From: an uncultured Collinsella sp.
Lineage (GTDB): Bacteria > Actinomycetota > Coriobacteriia > Coriobacteriales > Coriobacteriaceae
Length of the DNA stretch: 5,424 bases
Reading direction: 5' to 3'
NCBI GenBank assembly: GCA_902478985.1
Contig: CABSNH010000113.1
Location: forward strand, 1 to 5,424
The notes under the pieces were generated by a model that worked only from the letters and a program-made list of their open reading frames with translations, did no database searches and was not told where the DNA came from. Every line of letters begins with the position of its first letter. The stretch's first letter is position 1. This document shows positions 1-5,295 of this stretch, piece by piece. The translations under genes and the position numbers were made by a program.

Positions 1-1079
1 GGCACCGAGAACATAAGGATCACGTCGAGGCCCACGTTGGAGAGCACGCACGAAAACGCCGCGAACACAAAGGCGAGCATCGCAAAGGGGCGGCGCATGG
101 CCTCCTCGGAAGCCTCCGCTCCCCCTTTAACCACATACGTCTCGCAGAAGTACCGCGAGCAGCAGCTAATAAGACCGATGCACACGTTCATGCAGGCGAG
201 GAAAAAGATCGCAAAGACCACGACCGTGCCGACAAGGCCAAAGTGCATGGAGGCAGAGCGGGCAAGGATGGCGGCGCCATTGGTGGCATCGGGCATAACC
301 GTGCCGAGCTGCATGCCGGCAAGCGCCAGGCCACAGTAGATGATGGCCATGAGCACGCCGGCGATCACACCGGAACGCGAGATCTCAAAGGCCACGCGCT
401 TATCGTCGGTAACGCCGAGCTCATGGATGGTCTCAGCGATGATGATGCCAAAGGCGAGCGACGCGAGCAGGTCCATGGTCTGGTAGCCAGTCAAAAAGCC
501 CTGCACGGCAGCACCGGCATTGTAGGGAGCCTGCGGCGCGGCAGCGGGACCCAACGGCGAGACCACGGCGGCACCAACGACCAGCACGATGAGCGCAATG
601 AGCGCGGGGCCCGTAATGCGGCCGAGCACGCGCGTGATGACGCCCGGACGCAGCGTGAGCACAAACGCGACCACGAAGAACCCGATGGCAAACACCAGGC
701 GAGCCGTGCCGAGCGAGACGCCCTCGGGCAGCAGCGGCACCAGCATCTCGAAGGCCGTGGAGCTCGTGCGCGGAATAGCCAGGCACGGGCCGATGGCCAG
801 ATACACCGCCGCGACAAAGAACTCACCGAACTTGGGGTGCACGCGGCCGGCAAGCTCGCGCGCCGTTCCGGCAAGCGCCACGGCGATAAAACCCATGACG
901 GGCAGGCCGATGGCGGCGATGAGAAAGCCGAGCATGGCGACCGGCGTGGCAGAACCTGCCTGCAGCGCCAGCAGTGGCGGAATAATGAGGTTGCCGGCGC
1001 CAAAGAGCATCGAGAACAGGGCGATGCCGACGGTAACGACATGGTCGGAGCGTAGACCACGCGGGGTGGATGAAGCCAT
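1..1079 (-). CDS. brnQ: Branched-chain amino acid transport carrier (LIV-II/BrnQ), C-terminus outside window
   Basis: This is a cation-coupled importer of leucine, isoleucine and valine in the cytoplasmic membrane. The reading frame stays open to the window edge, giving 359 complete codons; the family is usually about 430-450 residues, so the last part is missing because the window ends. Recognisable family blocks are LFSMLFGAGNLIIPP at residues 21-35, GPCLAIPRTSSTAFEM at 97-112 and GYQTMDLLASLAFG at 198-211. Between them lie many hydrophobic segments typical of a polytopic carrier, for example around residues 50-70, 127-143, 158-174, 236-255 and 283-306. The start is ATG at 1079, preceded by an AGGTGG ribosome site four bases upstream. 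It follows a terminator hairpin, so it is probably not part of the selenium operon. A link to the neighbouring selenium genes is not evident. Family assignment is firm; exact substrate preference is inferred. Confidence 0.93.
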   Translation of the reverse strand, partial: MASSTPRGLRSDHVVTVGIALFSMLFGAGNLIIPPLLALQAGSATPVAMLGFLIAAIGLPVMGFIAVALAGTARELAGRVHPKFGEFFVAAVYLAIGPCLAIPRTSSTAFEMLVPLLPEGVSLGTARLVFAIGFFVVAFVLTLRPGVITRVLGRITGPALIALIVLVVGAAVVSPLGPAAAPQAPYNAGAAVQGFLTGYQTMDLLASLAFGIIIAETIHELGVTDDKRVAFEISRSGVIAGVLMAIIYCGLALAGMQLGTVMPDATNGAAILARSASMHFGLVGTVVVFAIFFLACMNVCIGLISCCSRYFCETYVVKGGAEASEEAMRRPFAMLAFVFAAFSCVLSNVGLDVILMFSV

Positions 1080-1100
1080 GGGACCACCTTTCGGGTCGAA

Positions 1101-1133
1101 ACAAAAACGGGACGGGCAAAAACACCCGTCCCG
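1101..1133 (-). terminator. Rho-independent terminator after the selenium cassette
   Basis: A perfect 9-bp GC-rich stem (arms 1108-1116 and 1125-1133, cgggacggg/cccgtcccg) closes an 8-base loop. Read on the minus strand it is followed directly by TTTTTGTTT. It lies 23 bases after the stop codon of the PLP enzyme and only 21 bases before the brnQ start codon, so it sits inside the short brnQ leader. On the plus strand the hairpin is not followed by a T-run, which supports minus-strand function. Confidence 0.88.
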
Positions 1134-1135
1134 CA

Positions 1136-1141
1136 AGTATA
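1136..1141 (-). promoter_or_regulatory. Possible -10 element for brnQ
   Basis: The minus strand reads TATACT here, one mismatch from the sigma-70 consensus TATAAT. It would start transcription near 1129, within the terminator hairpin, and give a leader of about 50 bases for brnQ. The -35 region is poor: the best six bases at 16-18 bp spacing match TTGACA at only about three positions. The main argument is that a promoter is needed somewhere in this 77-base gap if the hairpin terminates the upstream operon. Confidence 0.22.
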
Positions 1142-1156
1142 AACGGTCTAGCAGCT

Positions 1157-2296
1157 TTAGCAGGCTAAATCGCGCAAAGCGTCAATCGCGGTGTCGACTT
1201 CCTCGTCCGTGTTGAAATACCCAAACGAGAAGCGAACGACGCCCTGGCGCTCGGTCCCCAGCGCACGGTGCATGAGCGGAGCGCAATGGGCGCCGGGGCG
1301 TGTCGCAATCCCCCACCCTTGCATGAGCGCATCCGAAATCTCGGCAGAGTCGATATCACCCACGTTGAGCGACACAATCGCAGAGCGCGTCGGCTGGTCA
1401 AAGGCACCGTAGAGCTTAATTCCCGGAATCTCGCACACACCGGCAAGGAAGCGATCGGCGAGCGCGCGCTCGTGGGCAGCAATCGCCTCGACCCCACCCT
1501 GGACCTCGATAAAGTCGAGGCCGGCGGAAAGACCCGCAATGCCGTGACCGTTGAGCGTGCCCGCCTCAAGGCGCGTGGGCCACTCAAGCGGCTGCAGCGC
1601 ATCGAAGCTGTGCACGCCCGTGCCGCCCATGGCCCACGGCGCCACGTCAATGCCCTCCGCCACGGCCAGGCCGCCGGTCCCCTGCGGACCCATGAGCCCC
1701 TTGTGGCCGGTAAAGCACACTACGTCGAGCCCCATGGCCTGCATATCGATATGCGCCGTGCCGGCAGACTGCGAGGCATCGACAATCACGAGCGCACCAG
1801 CCGCATGAGCCACAGCCGCCACACGTGCAACATCAACGGCGTTGCCGGTCACATTGGAAGCGTGCGTCACCACCACGGCGCGCGTGCCCGGCGTGACCAG
1901 CTGCTCGAGCTCGTCGTAGTCGAGCACGCCGCTCGAGTCGCAGCCCGCATGCTCAACGGTCACGCCCCGCTCTGCCGCCAGGCGGTTGAGCGGACGCAGC
2001 GCAGAGTTGTGCTCGAGCACCGTTGTGACCACACGGTCGCCGGGGCGCACCACGCCATTGATGACGGTGTTGAGCGCCGCGGTTGAGTTGGGCGTAAAAC
2101 AAACATGGTCAGAACGCTGGCAGCCCAGCAAGCGCGCAAGCTTGGCGCGGCAACCGTGGATGGTACGCGCCGCATCGAGCGCACCCGACGTGGCACCGCG
2201 CCCGGCATTGCCGAGCGAGCACAGCGCCTGCACCACGGCATCGATGACCGTCTGCGGCTTGTGCATGGTCGTCGCCGCGTTATCCAGGTAGATCAT
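1157..2296 (-). CDS. Class V aminotransferase, cysteine-desulfurase/selenocysteine-lyase-like (EF2568-type)
   Basis: This is a 379-residue PLP-dependent fold-type I enzyme. It opens with MIYLDNAATT, the signature of the short-N-terminus cysteine desulfurase family (TIGR01977/EF2568 type). Visible active-site features are His96 in LEHNS, Asn148 in SNVTG, Asp173/Gln176 in DASQSAG, the Schiff-base lysine Lys199 in GHKGLMGPQG, and a candidate sulfur-accepting Cys338 in RPGAHCAP, positioned like the SufS/CsdA cysteine. It probably removes S or Se from cysteine or selenocysteine and leaves it as a persulfide or perselenide; the actual substrate of this subfamily is not established. An ATG at 2311 also exists in frame, but its codons form the GGAGGT ribosome site for the ATG at 2296, so 2296 is chosen. 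The ATG overlaps the upstream DUF3343 stop by four bases (ATGA), indicating translational coupling and a shared task. It is the last gene before the terminator. Confidence 0.92.
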   Translation of the reverse strand: MIYLDNAATTMHKPQTVIDAVVQALCSLGNAGRGATSGALDAARTIHGCRAKLARLLGCQRSDHVCFTPNSTAALNTVINGVVRPGDRVVTTVLEHNSALRPLNRLAAERGVTVEHAGCDSSGVLDYDELEQLVTPGTRAVVVTHASNVTGNAVDVARVAAVAHAAGALVIVDASQSAGTAHIDMQAMGLDVVCFTGHKGLMGPQGTGGLAVAEGIDVAPWAMGGTGVHSFDALQPLEWPTRLEAGTLNGHGIAGLSAGLDFIEVQGGVEAIAAHERALADRFLAGVCEIPGIKLYGAFDQPTRSAIVSLNVGDIDSAEISDALMQGWGIATRPGAHCAPLMHRALGTERQGVVRFSFGYFNTDEEVDTAIDALRDLAC

Positions 2297-2544
2297 CGCA
2301 CGACCTCCCACATGTCGATCACCGTAAAACCCTCGGTGGGGACGCCCGCCGCGGCAAGCTCGCCGCGCAGCAAGTCCTCATCAGAAGGCAGCGCCTTCCA
2401 TGCCAGGCCGCAGCCGGCAGCGACCTCCCCGGGCACGGGAATCGTGCGCCCGGGAAGGCCGCGCTCGATGCACAGGGACTCGCAACCCATGGCGGCCGCC
2501 GTGGTGGGAAACGTGATGACAAGCGCCGGGCGCTTCTCCCTCAT
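2293..2544 (-). CDS. DUF3343 small protein, putative Se/S carrier
   Basis: This is an 83-residue protein of the DUF3343 (putative Se/S carrier-like) family. It has no signal peptide or membrane segment and is presumably cytoplasmic. Family hallmarks are the ITFPTTAAAMGCE stretch at residues 10-22, the PGRTIPVPGEVAAGCGLAW block at 31-49, and cysteines at 21, 25 and 45. Cys45 in AGCGLAW is the most likely carrier residue, by analogy with small sulfur-relay proteins; this is inference. The frame also has a TTG at 2559, but ATG 2544 is preferred because a GGAG site lies five bases before it. It begins 19 bases after the yedF stop and ends inside the ATG of the cysteine-desulfurase-like gene. This places it between a TusA-like protein and a PLP enzyme, as expected for a Se or S relay. 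Biochemical function is not proven for the family. Confidence 0.88.
   Translation of the reverse strand: MREKRPALVITFPTTAAAMGCESLCIERGLPGRTIPVPGEVAAGCGLAWKALPSDEDLLRGELAAAGVPTEGFTVIDMWEVVR
2303..2308 (-). promoter_or_regulatory. Ribosome binding site deciding the PLP enzyme start
   Basis: The minus strand reads GGAGGT, six bases before the ATG at 2296. The alternative in-frame ATG at 2311 lies upstream of this site, so its extra residues would simply be the translated Shine-Dalgarno. The site lies inside the last codons of the DUF3343 gene, as expected for coupled translation. Confidence 0.8.
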
Positions 2545-2563
2545 GGCAACTCCAACCAATACG

Positions 2564-3190
2564 CTACGGGCGCACGACGCGCACGGCCTGCTCCATCTTC
2601 TCCACGATCACGTACATGTTGGTGACCTCGCCCACCGCAAGCTGGTCTTTAATGCCAAAGTGGTCCAGGCAGGTACCGCAGGTGAGAATCTCGACACCCT
2701 GCTCTGCCAGGCCCTTCAGGTCATCGAGCACCGGCGAGCCCTCGACGGTGAGCTTGGCGCCGCCGTTGTAGAACAGCATGGTCGCGGGCAGCTCCTCTTG
2801 CTGCGTCACGGCAAAGATAAACGCCTTCATGAGCTTGTGGCCCAGCTCGTCGTCGCCGTGGCCCATACAGTCGGTGTAGACGGAAATGACGAGCTTGCCC
2901 TTGCCGGCGCTGGCATCACAGAAGGCAGCACCATCCTGCTCGGGATCAGCCACGGCAACGGCGCCAGAGGTCGCCACGGTCACGTGCCACTCGGCGTCAG
3001 AAACCTTCTCGACCGAGGCCGTGCAGCCCTTCTCCTGCGCCATCTTGGAGATGTTCTTGACGGCGGTCTCGTTATCGACCGAGGTCACCACGGCACCCTC
3101 GCCATCGAGCTGTTTGAGCGCCTTGAGCGTCTTAACAACGGGCAGCGGGCAGGCATCGCCCATGGCATTGACTTCAATCTTGGTAGACAT
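2564..3190 (-). CDS. yedF: Selenium metabolism protein YedF (TusA-like plus DsrE-like domains)
   Basis: This 208-residue cytoplasmic protein has two domains. Residues 1-75 are a SirA/TusA-type domain with the CPLP motif (Cys14), the site that carries a persulfide in TusA. Residues 98-208 are a DsrE-like domain, including VYTDCMGHGDDELG at 104-117 and ILTCGTCLD at 168-176. This is the architecture of the YedF family (TIGR03527), which is known almost only from selenium-using genomes and usually sits beside selD. The likely role is binding or transfer of reduced Se or S, but the reaction is not established. Start ATG 3190 has an AAAGGA ribosome site about six bases upstream. It follows selD by 60 bases and precedes DUF3343 by 19 bases. 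Cys108, Cys171 and Cys174 are extra thiols in the C-terminal domain; the first replaces a residue I recall as usually Thr in this motif. Confidence 0.93.
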   Translation of the reverse strand: MSTKIEVNAMGDACPLPVVKTLKALKQLDGEGAVVTSVDNETAVKNISKMAQEKGCTASVEKVSDAEWHVTVATSGAVAVADPEQDGAAFCDASAGKGKLVISVYTDCMGHGDDELGHKLMKAFIFAVTQQEELPATMLFYNGGAKLTVEGSPVLDDLKGLAEQGVEILTCGTCLDHFGIKDQLAVGEVTNMYVIVEKMEQAVRVVRP

Positions 3191-3198
3191 AGCTTTTC

Positions 3199-3227
3199 CT
3201 TTCGAAAGAACCGTTCTAGAGAACGGT
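3199..3227 (-). promoter_or_regulatory. Two adjacent palindromes in the selD-yedF gap
   Basis: The 60-base gap contains a perfect 8-bp inverted repeat, ACCGTTCT-AG-AGAACGGT (3210-3227). One base further on lies a second perfect palindrome, CTTTCGAAAG (3199-3208). In the minus-strand RNA the first would form a hairpin, and the second overlaps the yedF Shine-Dalgarno AAAGGA. It lacks a convincing U-run, so it is not a clear terminator. It may be a protein operator, an RNA processing site or a translation-control hairpin; the sequence does not decide which. Confidence 0.45.
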
Positions 3228-3250
3228 AAACAGTTACATAAACGTGCGGG

Positions 3251-4300
3251 CTAGCGAACAACGTGGACGGCAGGACCGCCCGGCTCCGCCTCGCACACGC
3301 GCCCGACAACGGCCGCGATGCGCCCCTCGGCATGCAGGCGACGCGCAAGCTCAACCGTATCGGCAGCAGGCGCCGCGATGAGCAAACCGCCCGAGGTTTG
3401 CGGATCGTACAGCGCATCCAACATGCCCGGCTCCAGGTCATCGTCGGCCGCCACGCGCGGGCCAAAGAAGTCCTGGTTGCGGTAGGAGCCCGCGGGGATA
3501 ATGCCCAGACGCGCCATATCGAGCACCTGGTCAAAGAGCGGCACCGCCCCCGACGCAAGCTCGATCTGCACGCCCGAGCCCTCGGCCATCTCGCACGCGT
3601 GCCCGATCAGGCCAAAGCCCGTGACATCGGTGCAGCCGTGAAGCTCAAGTCCCTCGGACAGACGAATCGGCGCCTCGTTGAGGGTGCGCATCGAGTCAAA
3701 CATGGCTGCGGCCTCGTCCTGCTCGATGAGCTCGCCCTTAATGGCCGTGGTGATGATGCCCGAGCCGATCGCCTTGGTCAGCAGTAACGCATCGTCCACG
3801 CGCGCGCCGCTGTTGGCGAGCATACGGTCGAGCGCGACAAAGCCGCTCACGGACAGGCCGTACTTGGGCTCGTCGTCGTTGATGGTATGGCCGCCCGCGA
3901 TGGAGCAGCCGGCCTCGACGCACTTGTCGGCGCCGCCCGCCAGAATTTCACCGGCAACCTCAACGCCCAAGCAGATCGGGATGCACAGCAGGTTCATGGC
4001 ATGGCTCGGCCGCCCGCCCATGGCGTAGATATCCGACAGCGAGTTGGCCGCGGCAATCTGGCCAAAAAGAAACGGGTCGTCGACCATCGGTGGGAAGAAG
4101 TCGATGGACTGCACAAGGCCCAAGTTATCGCCAACGCGAAAGACGCTCGCATCGTCGGAGGTATCGAACCCCACGAGCAGGTTGTCGTTATGCACATTGG
4201 GCAAGTCGCCCAGGACCTGGGCGAGGGCTCCGGGAGCCAACTTAGCGGCTCAACCGCTCGCGGCCGTCATAGACGTGAGCTTAATCTGATCGTCAGCCAT
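3251..4300 (-). CDS. selD: Selenide, water dikinase SelD, selenocysteine-containing (UGA at codon 17)
   Basis: SelD makes selenophosphate from selenide and ATP, supplying Se for Sec-tRNA synthesis and related pathways. Starting at ATG 4300, behind a strong AGGAGGT, the frame reads 349 codons to TAG at 3251 with a single internal TGA at 4252-4250 (codon 17). The N-terminus reads MADDQIKLTSMTAASG-U-AAK, which puts Sec at 17 and Lys at 20, the same positions as catalytic Cys17 and Lys20 of E. coli SelD. Other landmarks are DTSDDASVF (residues 46-54), SIDFFPPMVDD (65-75), GGHT (136-139), DVTGFGLIGH (225-234) and PQTSGG (300-305). The body is intact at normal family length, so decay is unlikely. 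Gene finders that treat UGA as stop would begin at a downstream TTG (4240) and lose the catalytic residues. It leads the yedF-DUF3343-PLP enzyme series. Sec decoding implies that selA, selB and selC exist elsewhere in the genome. Confidence 0.95.
4206..4224 (-). promoter_or_regulatory. Bacterial SECIS-like hairpin in selD
   Basis: In the mRNA, a perfect 8-bp stem TCGCCCAG/CTGGGCGA encloses a GTC loop, so the apex reads AGGUCCU. This resembles the AGGUCUG apex of the E. coli fdhF SECIS, whose G and U are contacted by SelB. The hairpin begins 26 bases after the UGA and its GGUC lies at bases 33-36. That is further than the 19-21 of fdhF but within the spread accepted for bacterial SECIS elements. 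It sits wholly inside coding sequence, as bacterial SECIS elements must. Confidence 0.7.
4250..4252 (-). other. In-frame UGA recoded as selenocysteine (SelD Sec17)
   Basis: The minus strand reads GGT TGA GCC GCT AAG, translating to G-U-A-A-K. The position matches the catalytic Cys/Sec of SelD and is three residues before the essential Lys20. Open reading continues without interruption on both sides, and the upstream part has its own strong ribosome site. Natural Sec at this position is known in SelD of other bacteria, for example Haemophilus influenzae. Confidence 0.94.
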
Positions 4301-4304
4301 CGAT

Positions 4305-4311
4305 ACCTCCT
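4305..4311 (-). promoter_or_regulatory. Strong ribosome binding site fixing the selD start upstream of the UGA
   Basis: The minus strand reads AGGAGGT, four bases before ATG 4300, an essentially ideal Shine-Dalgarno. The TTG at 4240 that would begin the UGA-free frame has no comparable site at the right spacing. This is direct evidence that ribosomes start ahead of the UGA codon. Confidence 0.88.
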
Positions 4312-4335
4312 CTCATCGGTCAATCATTTTCTCCC

Positions 4336-4353
4336 AGTATACGCATGAATGCG
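4336..4353 (-). promoter_or_regulatory. Possible selD promoter (-10) with adjoining inverted repeat
   Basis: The minus strand has TATACT at 4341-4336, which would start transcription near 4329 and give a leader of about 30 bases before selD. Directly upstream is the inverted repeat CGCAT-TC-ATGCG (4353-4342), which would lie in the -10/-35 spacer and could be an operator. No good -35 hexamer is visible at 16-18 bp spacing. The 70-base gap before selD makes a local promoter plausible, but read-through from the activase gene is equally possible. Confidence 0.3.
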
Positions 4354-4370
4354 AGCCTACGGCGGATGCA

Positions 4371-5135
4371 TTAATTGAGCGCCTGTGCGCGAATCGCCGC
4401 GCCGATCGCTCCGGCAAAGCGAGCCTGGGGCGAGGTGGTCACCGGCGACCCCAGTAGCTCGCCCAACCGCTCCACCACGAAGGCGTTCTCGCACAGGCCA
4501 CCGGTCAGATAGTACGGGGCGCCCGCTGCCTGCCCGGCCATAGTGGCCACGCGCGATACGACACTCTCGATCACGCCGCGCGCAATGTTCTCGCGCGGCT
4601 CGCCACGACCGATCAGGCTGATGACCTCGCTTTCGGCAAAGACCGTGCACATGCTGGATATCTTGGTGGGCTCACCGGAACGCGCAAGGTCGGCCATCTG
4701 CTGCTGGGTAATGCCCAGGCGGTCGGCCATGATCTCCAGAAAGCGCCCCGTGCCGGCGGCGCACTTGTCGTTCATGGCAAACTTGGCCACGCGGCCGCCT
4801 TTAAGCTGAATGACCTTGGTGTCCTGGCCGCCCACGTCGATCACGGTACCGTGGTCACCAAACAGGCGCACGGCACCGGTACCGTGGCAGGTAATCTCGG
4901 TCACGACCTTATACGCATAGGGCACGGCAACACGACCGTAGCCGGTCGCGATCACGCGAGCATCGTCGTCCGTCACGTCATAGCCGGCTGCGGCAAGTGC
5001 CTCGCGCAGCCGCTCGGAAGCATCGACCGAGGAGAACCCGGTTGGCTGCACGCACGTCCACGCCACCGAACCCTCCCCGTCGACCACAGCAGCCTTAGCC
5101 GCCGTAGACCCGATATCGATCCCGATCCCTATCAT
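4371..5135 (-). CDS. Acyl-CoA dehydratase/double-cubane reductase activase (HgdC/YjiL family ATPase)
   Basis: This is a 254-residue ASKHA-fold ATPase of the BadF/BadG/BcrA/BcrD (CoA enzyme activase) family. As a homodimer sharing one [4Fe-4S] cluster, family members use ATP hydrolysis to push a low-potential electron into a partner dehydratase or reductase. Visible motifs are the phosphate-1 loop GIDIGSTAAK (5-14), ATGYGR (63-68), DVGGQDTKVI (100-109), the cluster ligands Cys125 in NDKCAAGTGRFLE and Cys163 in SSMCTVFAESE, and the adenosine-side TGG at 211-213 and AGAIGAA at 241-247. VTEITCHG and SMCTVFAESE resemble E. coli YjiL at least as much as HgdC, so the partner may be a double-cubane reductase rather than a classic 2-hydroxyacyl-CoA dehydratase. 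Start ATG 5135 has GGGAG six bases upstream. The partner gene lies just upstream; the selenium genes follow after 70 bases. Confidence 0.94.
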   Translation of the reverse strand: MIGIGIDIGSTAAKAAVVDGEGSVAWTCVQPTGFSSVDASERLREALAAAGYDVTDDDARVIATGYGRVAVPYAYKVVTEITCHGTGAVRLFGDHGTVIDVGGQDTKVIQLKGGRVAKFAMNDKCAAGTGRFLEIMADRLGITQQQMADLARSGEPTKISSMCTVFAESEVISLIGRGEPRENIARGVIESVVSRVATMAGQAAGAPYYLTGGLCENAFVVERLGELLGSPVTTSPQARFAGAIGAAIRAQALN

Positions 5136-5167
5136 GGCTCTCTCCCAATCTAAACATCAAAGGTAGC

Positions 5168-5183
5168 GGCGCGTTCAGGCGCC
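5168..5183. repeat. Short GC hairpin in the activase leader
   Basis: A 5-bp inverted repeat ggcgc/gcgcc with a six-base loop lies between the long inverted repeat and the activase start. No T-run follows on either strand, so a terminator is not supported. It may be incidental in such GC-rich DNA. Confidence 0.35.
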
Positions 5184-5187
5184 TTAG

Positions 5188-5295
5188 CTCTAGGTTTCTC
5201 AGGTGCCGGAGGTTGCCCCGAAAGAGGAGCGCAGCGTACTTTGGTACGCAAGCGACGGTTTGAGGGGCAAGATCCGGTGCCTGAGGAAGCTAGAG
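5188..5295. repeat. Long imperfect inverted repeat with nested central hairpin
   Basis: Two 32-base arms (5188-5219 and 5264-5295) are inverted copies matching at 26 of 32 positions without any gap. They enclose 44 bases with a second inverted repeat in the middle: gcgtac-tttg-gtacgc at 5234-5249, extended by cgc (5230-5232) and gcg (5252-5254). The right arm covers the stop codon and last codons of the upstream dehydratase gene. No coding frame or T-run terminator is evident. It looks like a dispersed palindromic (REP/BIME- or MITE-like) element or a structured RNA. It fills most of the 154-base gap before the activase gene. Confidence 0.8.

Noticed and set aside
243..1055. 270-codon plus-strand frame, very hydrophilic
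   Set aside because: It is antisense to brnQ and rich in D, R, H, G and E, the reverse-complement shadow of a hydrophobic membrane protein; no ribosome site or known domain.
1268..2086. 272-codon plus-strand frame
   Set aside because: It is antisense to the PLP enzyme, with no recognisable domain and shadow-like composition.
2545..2559. Upstream TTG start (2559) for the DUF3343 gene
   Set aside because: The GGAG ribosome site lies between this TTG and ATG 2544, so the ATG is the better start and the extra residues would be the translated ribosome site.
2105..3229. 374-codon plus-strand frame
   Set aside because: It lies antisense to yedF, DUF3343 and the start of the PLP enzyme, which all have clear families. 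Its composition (rich in H, R, G) is the usual shadow of GC-rich codons.
4226..4238. GGCTCC-C-GGAGCC hairpin as the SECIS element
   Set aside because: Its apex has no GU, so it lacks the SelB contact bases; the stem at 4206-4224 fits better.
3251..4240. selD starting at TTG 4240 as a shorter SelD
   Set aside because: This start lacks the catalytic 17/20 pair and a suitable ribosome site, while ATG 4300 has a near-perfect AGGAGGT and SelD-like residues before and after the UGA.
4250..4252. selD as a pseudogene broken by a nonsense mutation
   Set aside because: The TGA is exactly at the catalytic position known to hold Sec in other SelD proteins, a GGUC-apex hairpin follows, the rest is intact and the neighbouring genes are a selenium cassette.
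5188..5295. Long inverted repeat as an ordinary rho-independent terminator
   Set aside because: No T-run follows the stem on either strand, and its size and nested hairpin exceed a normal terminator.
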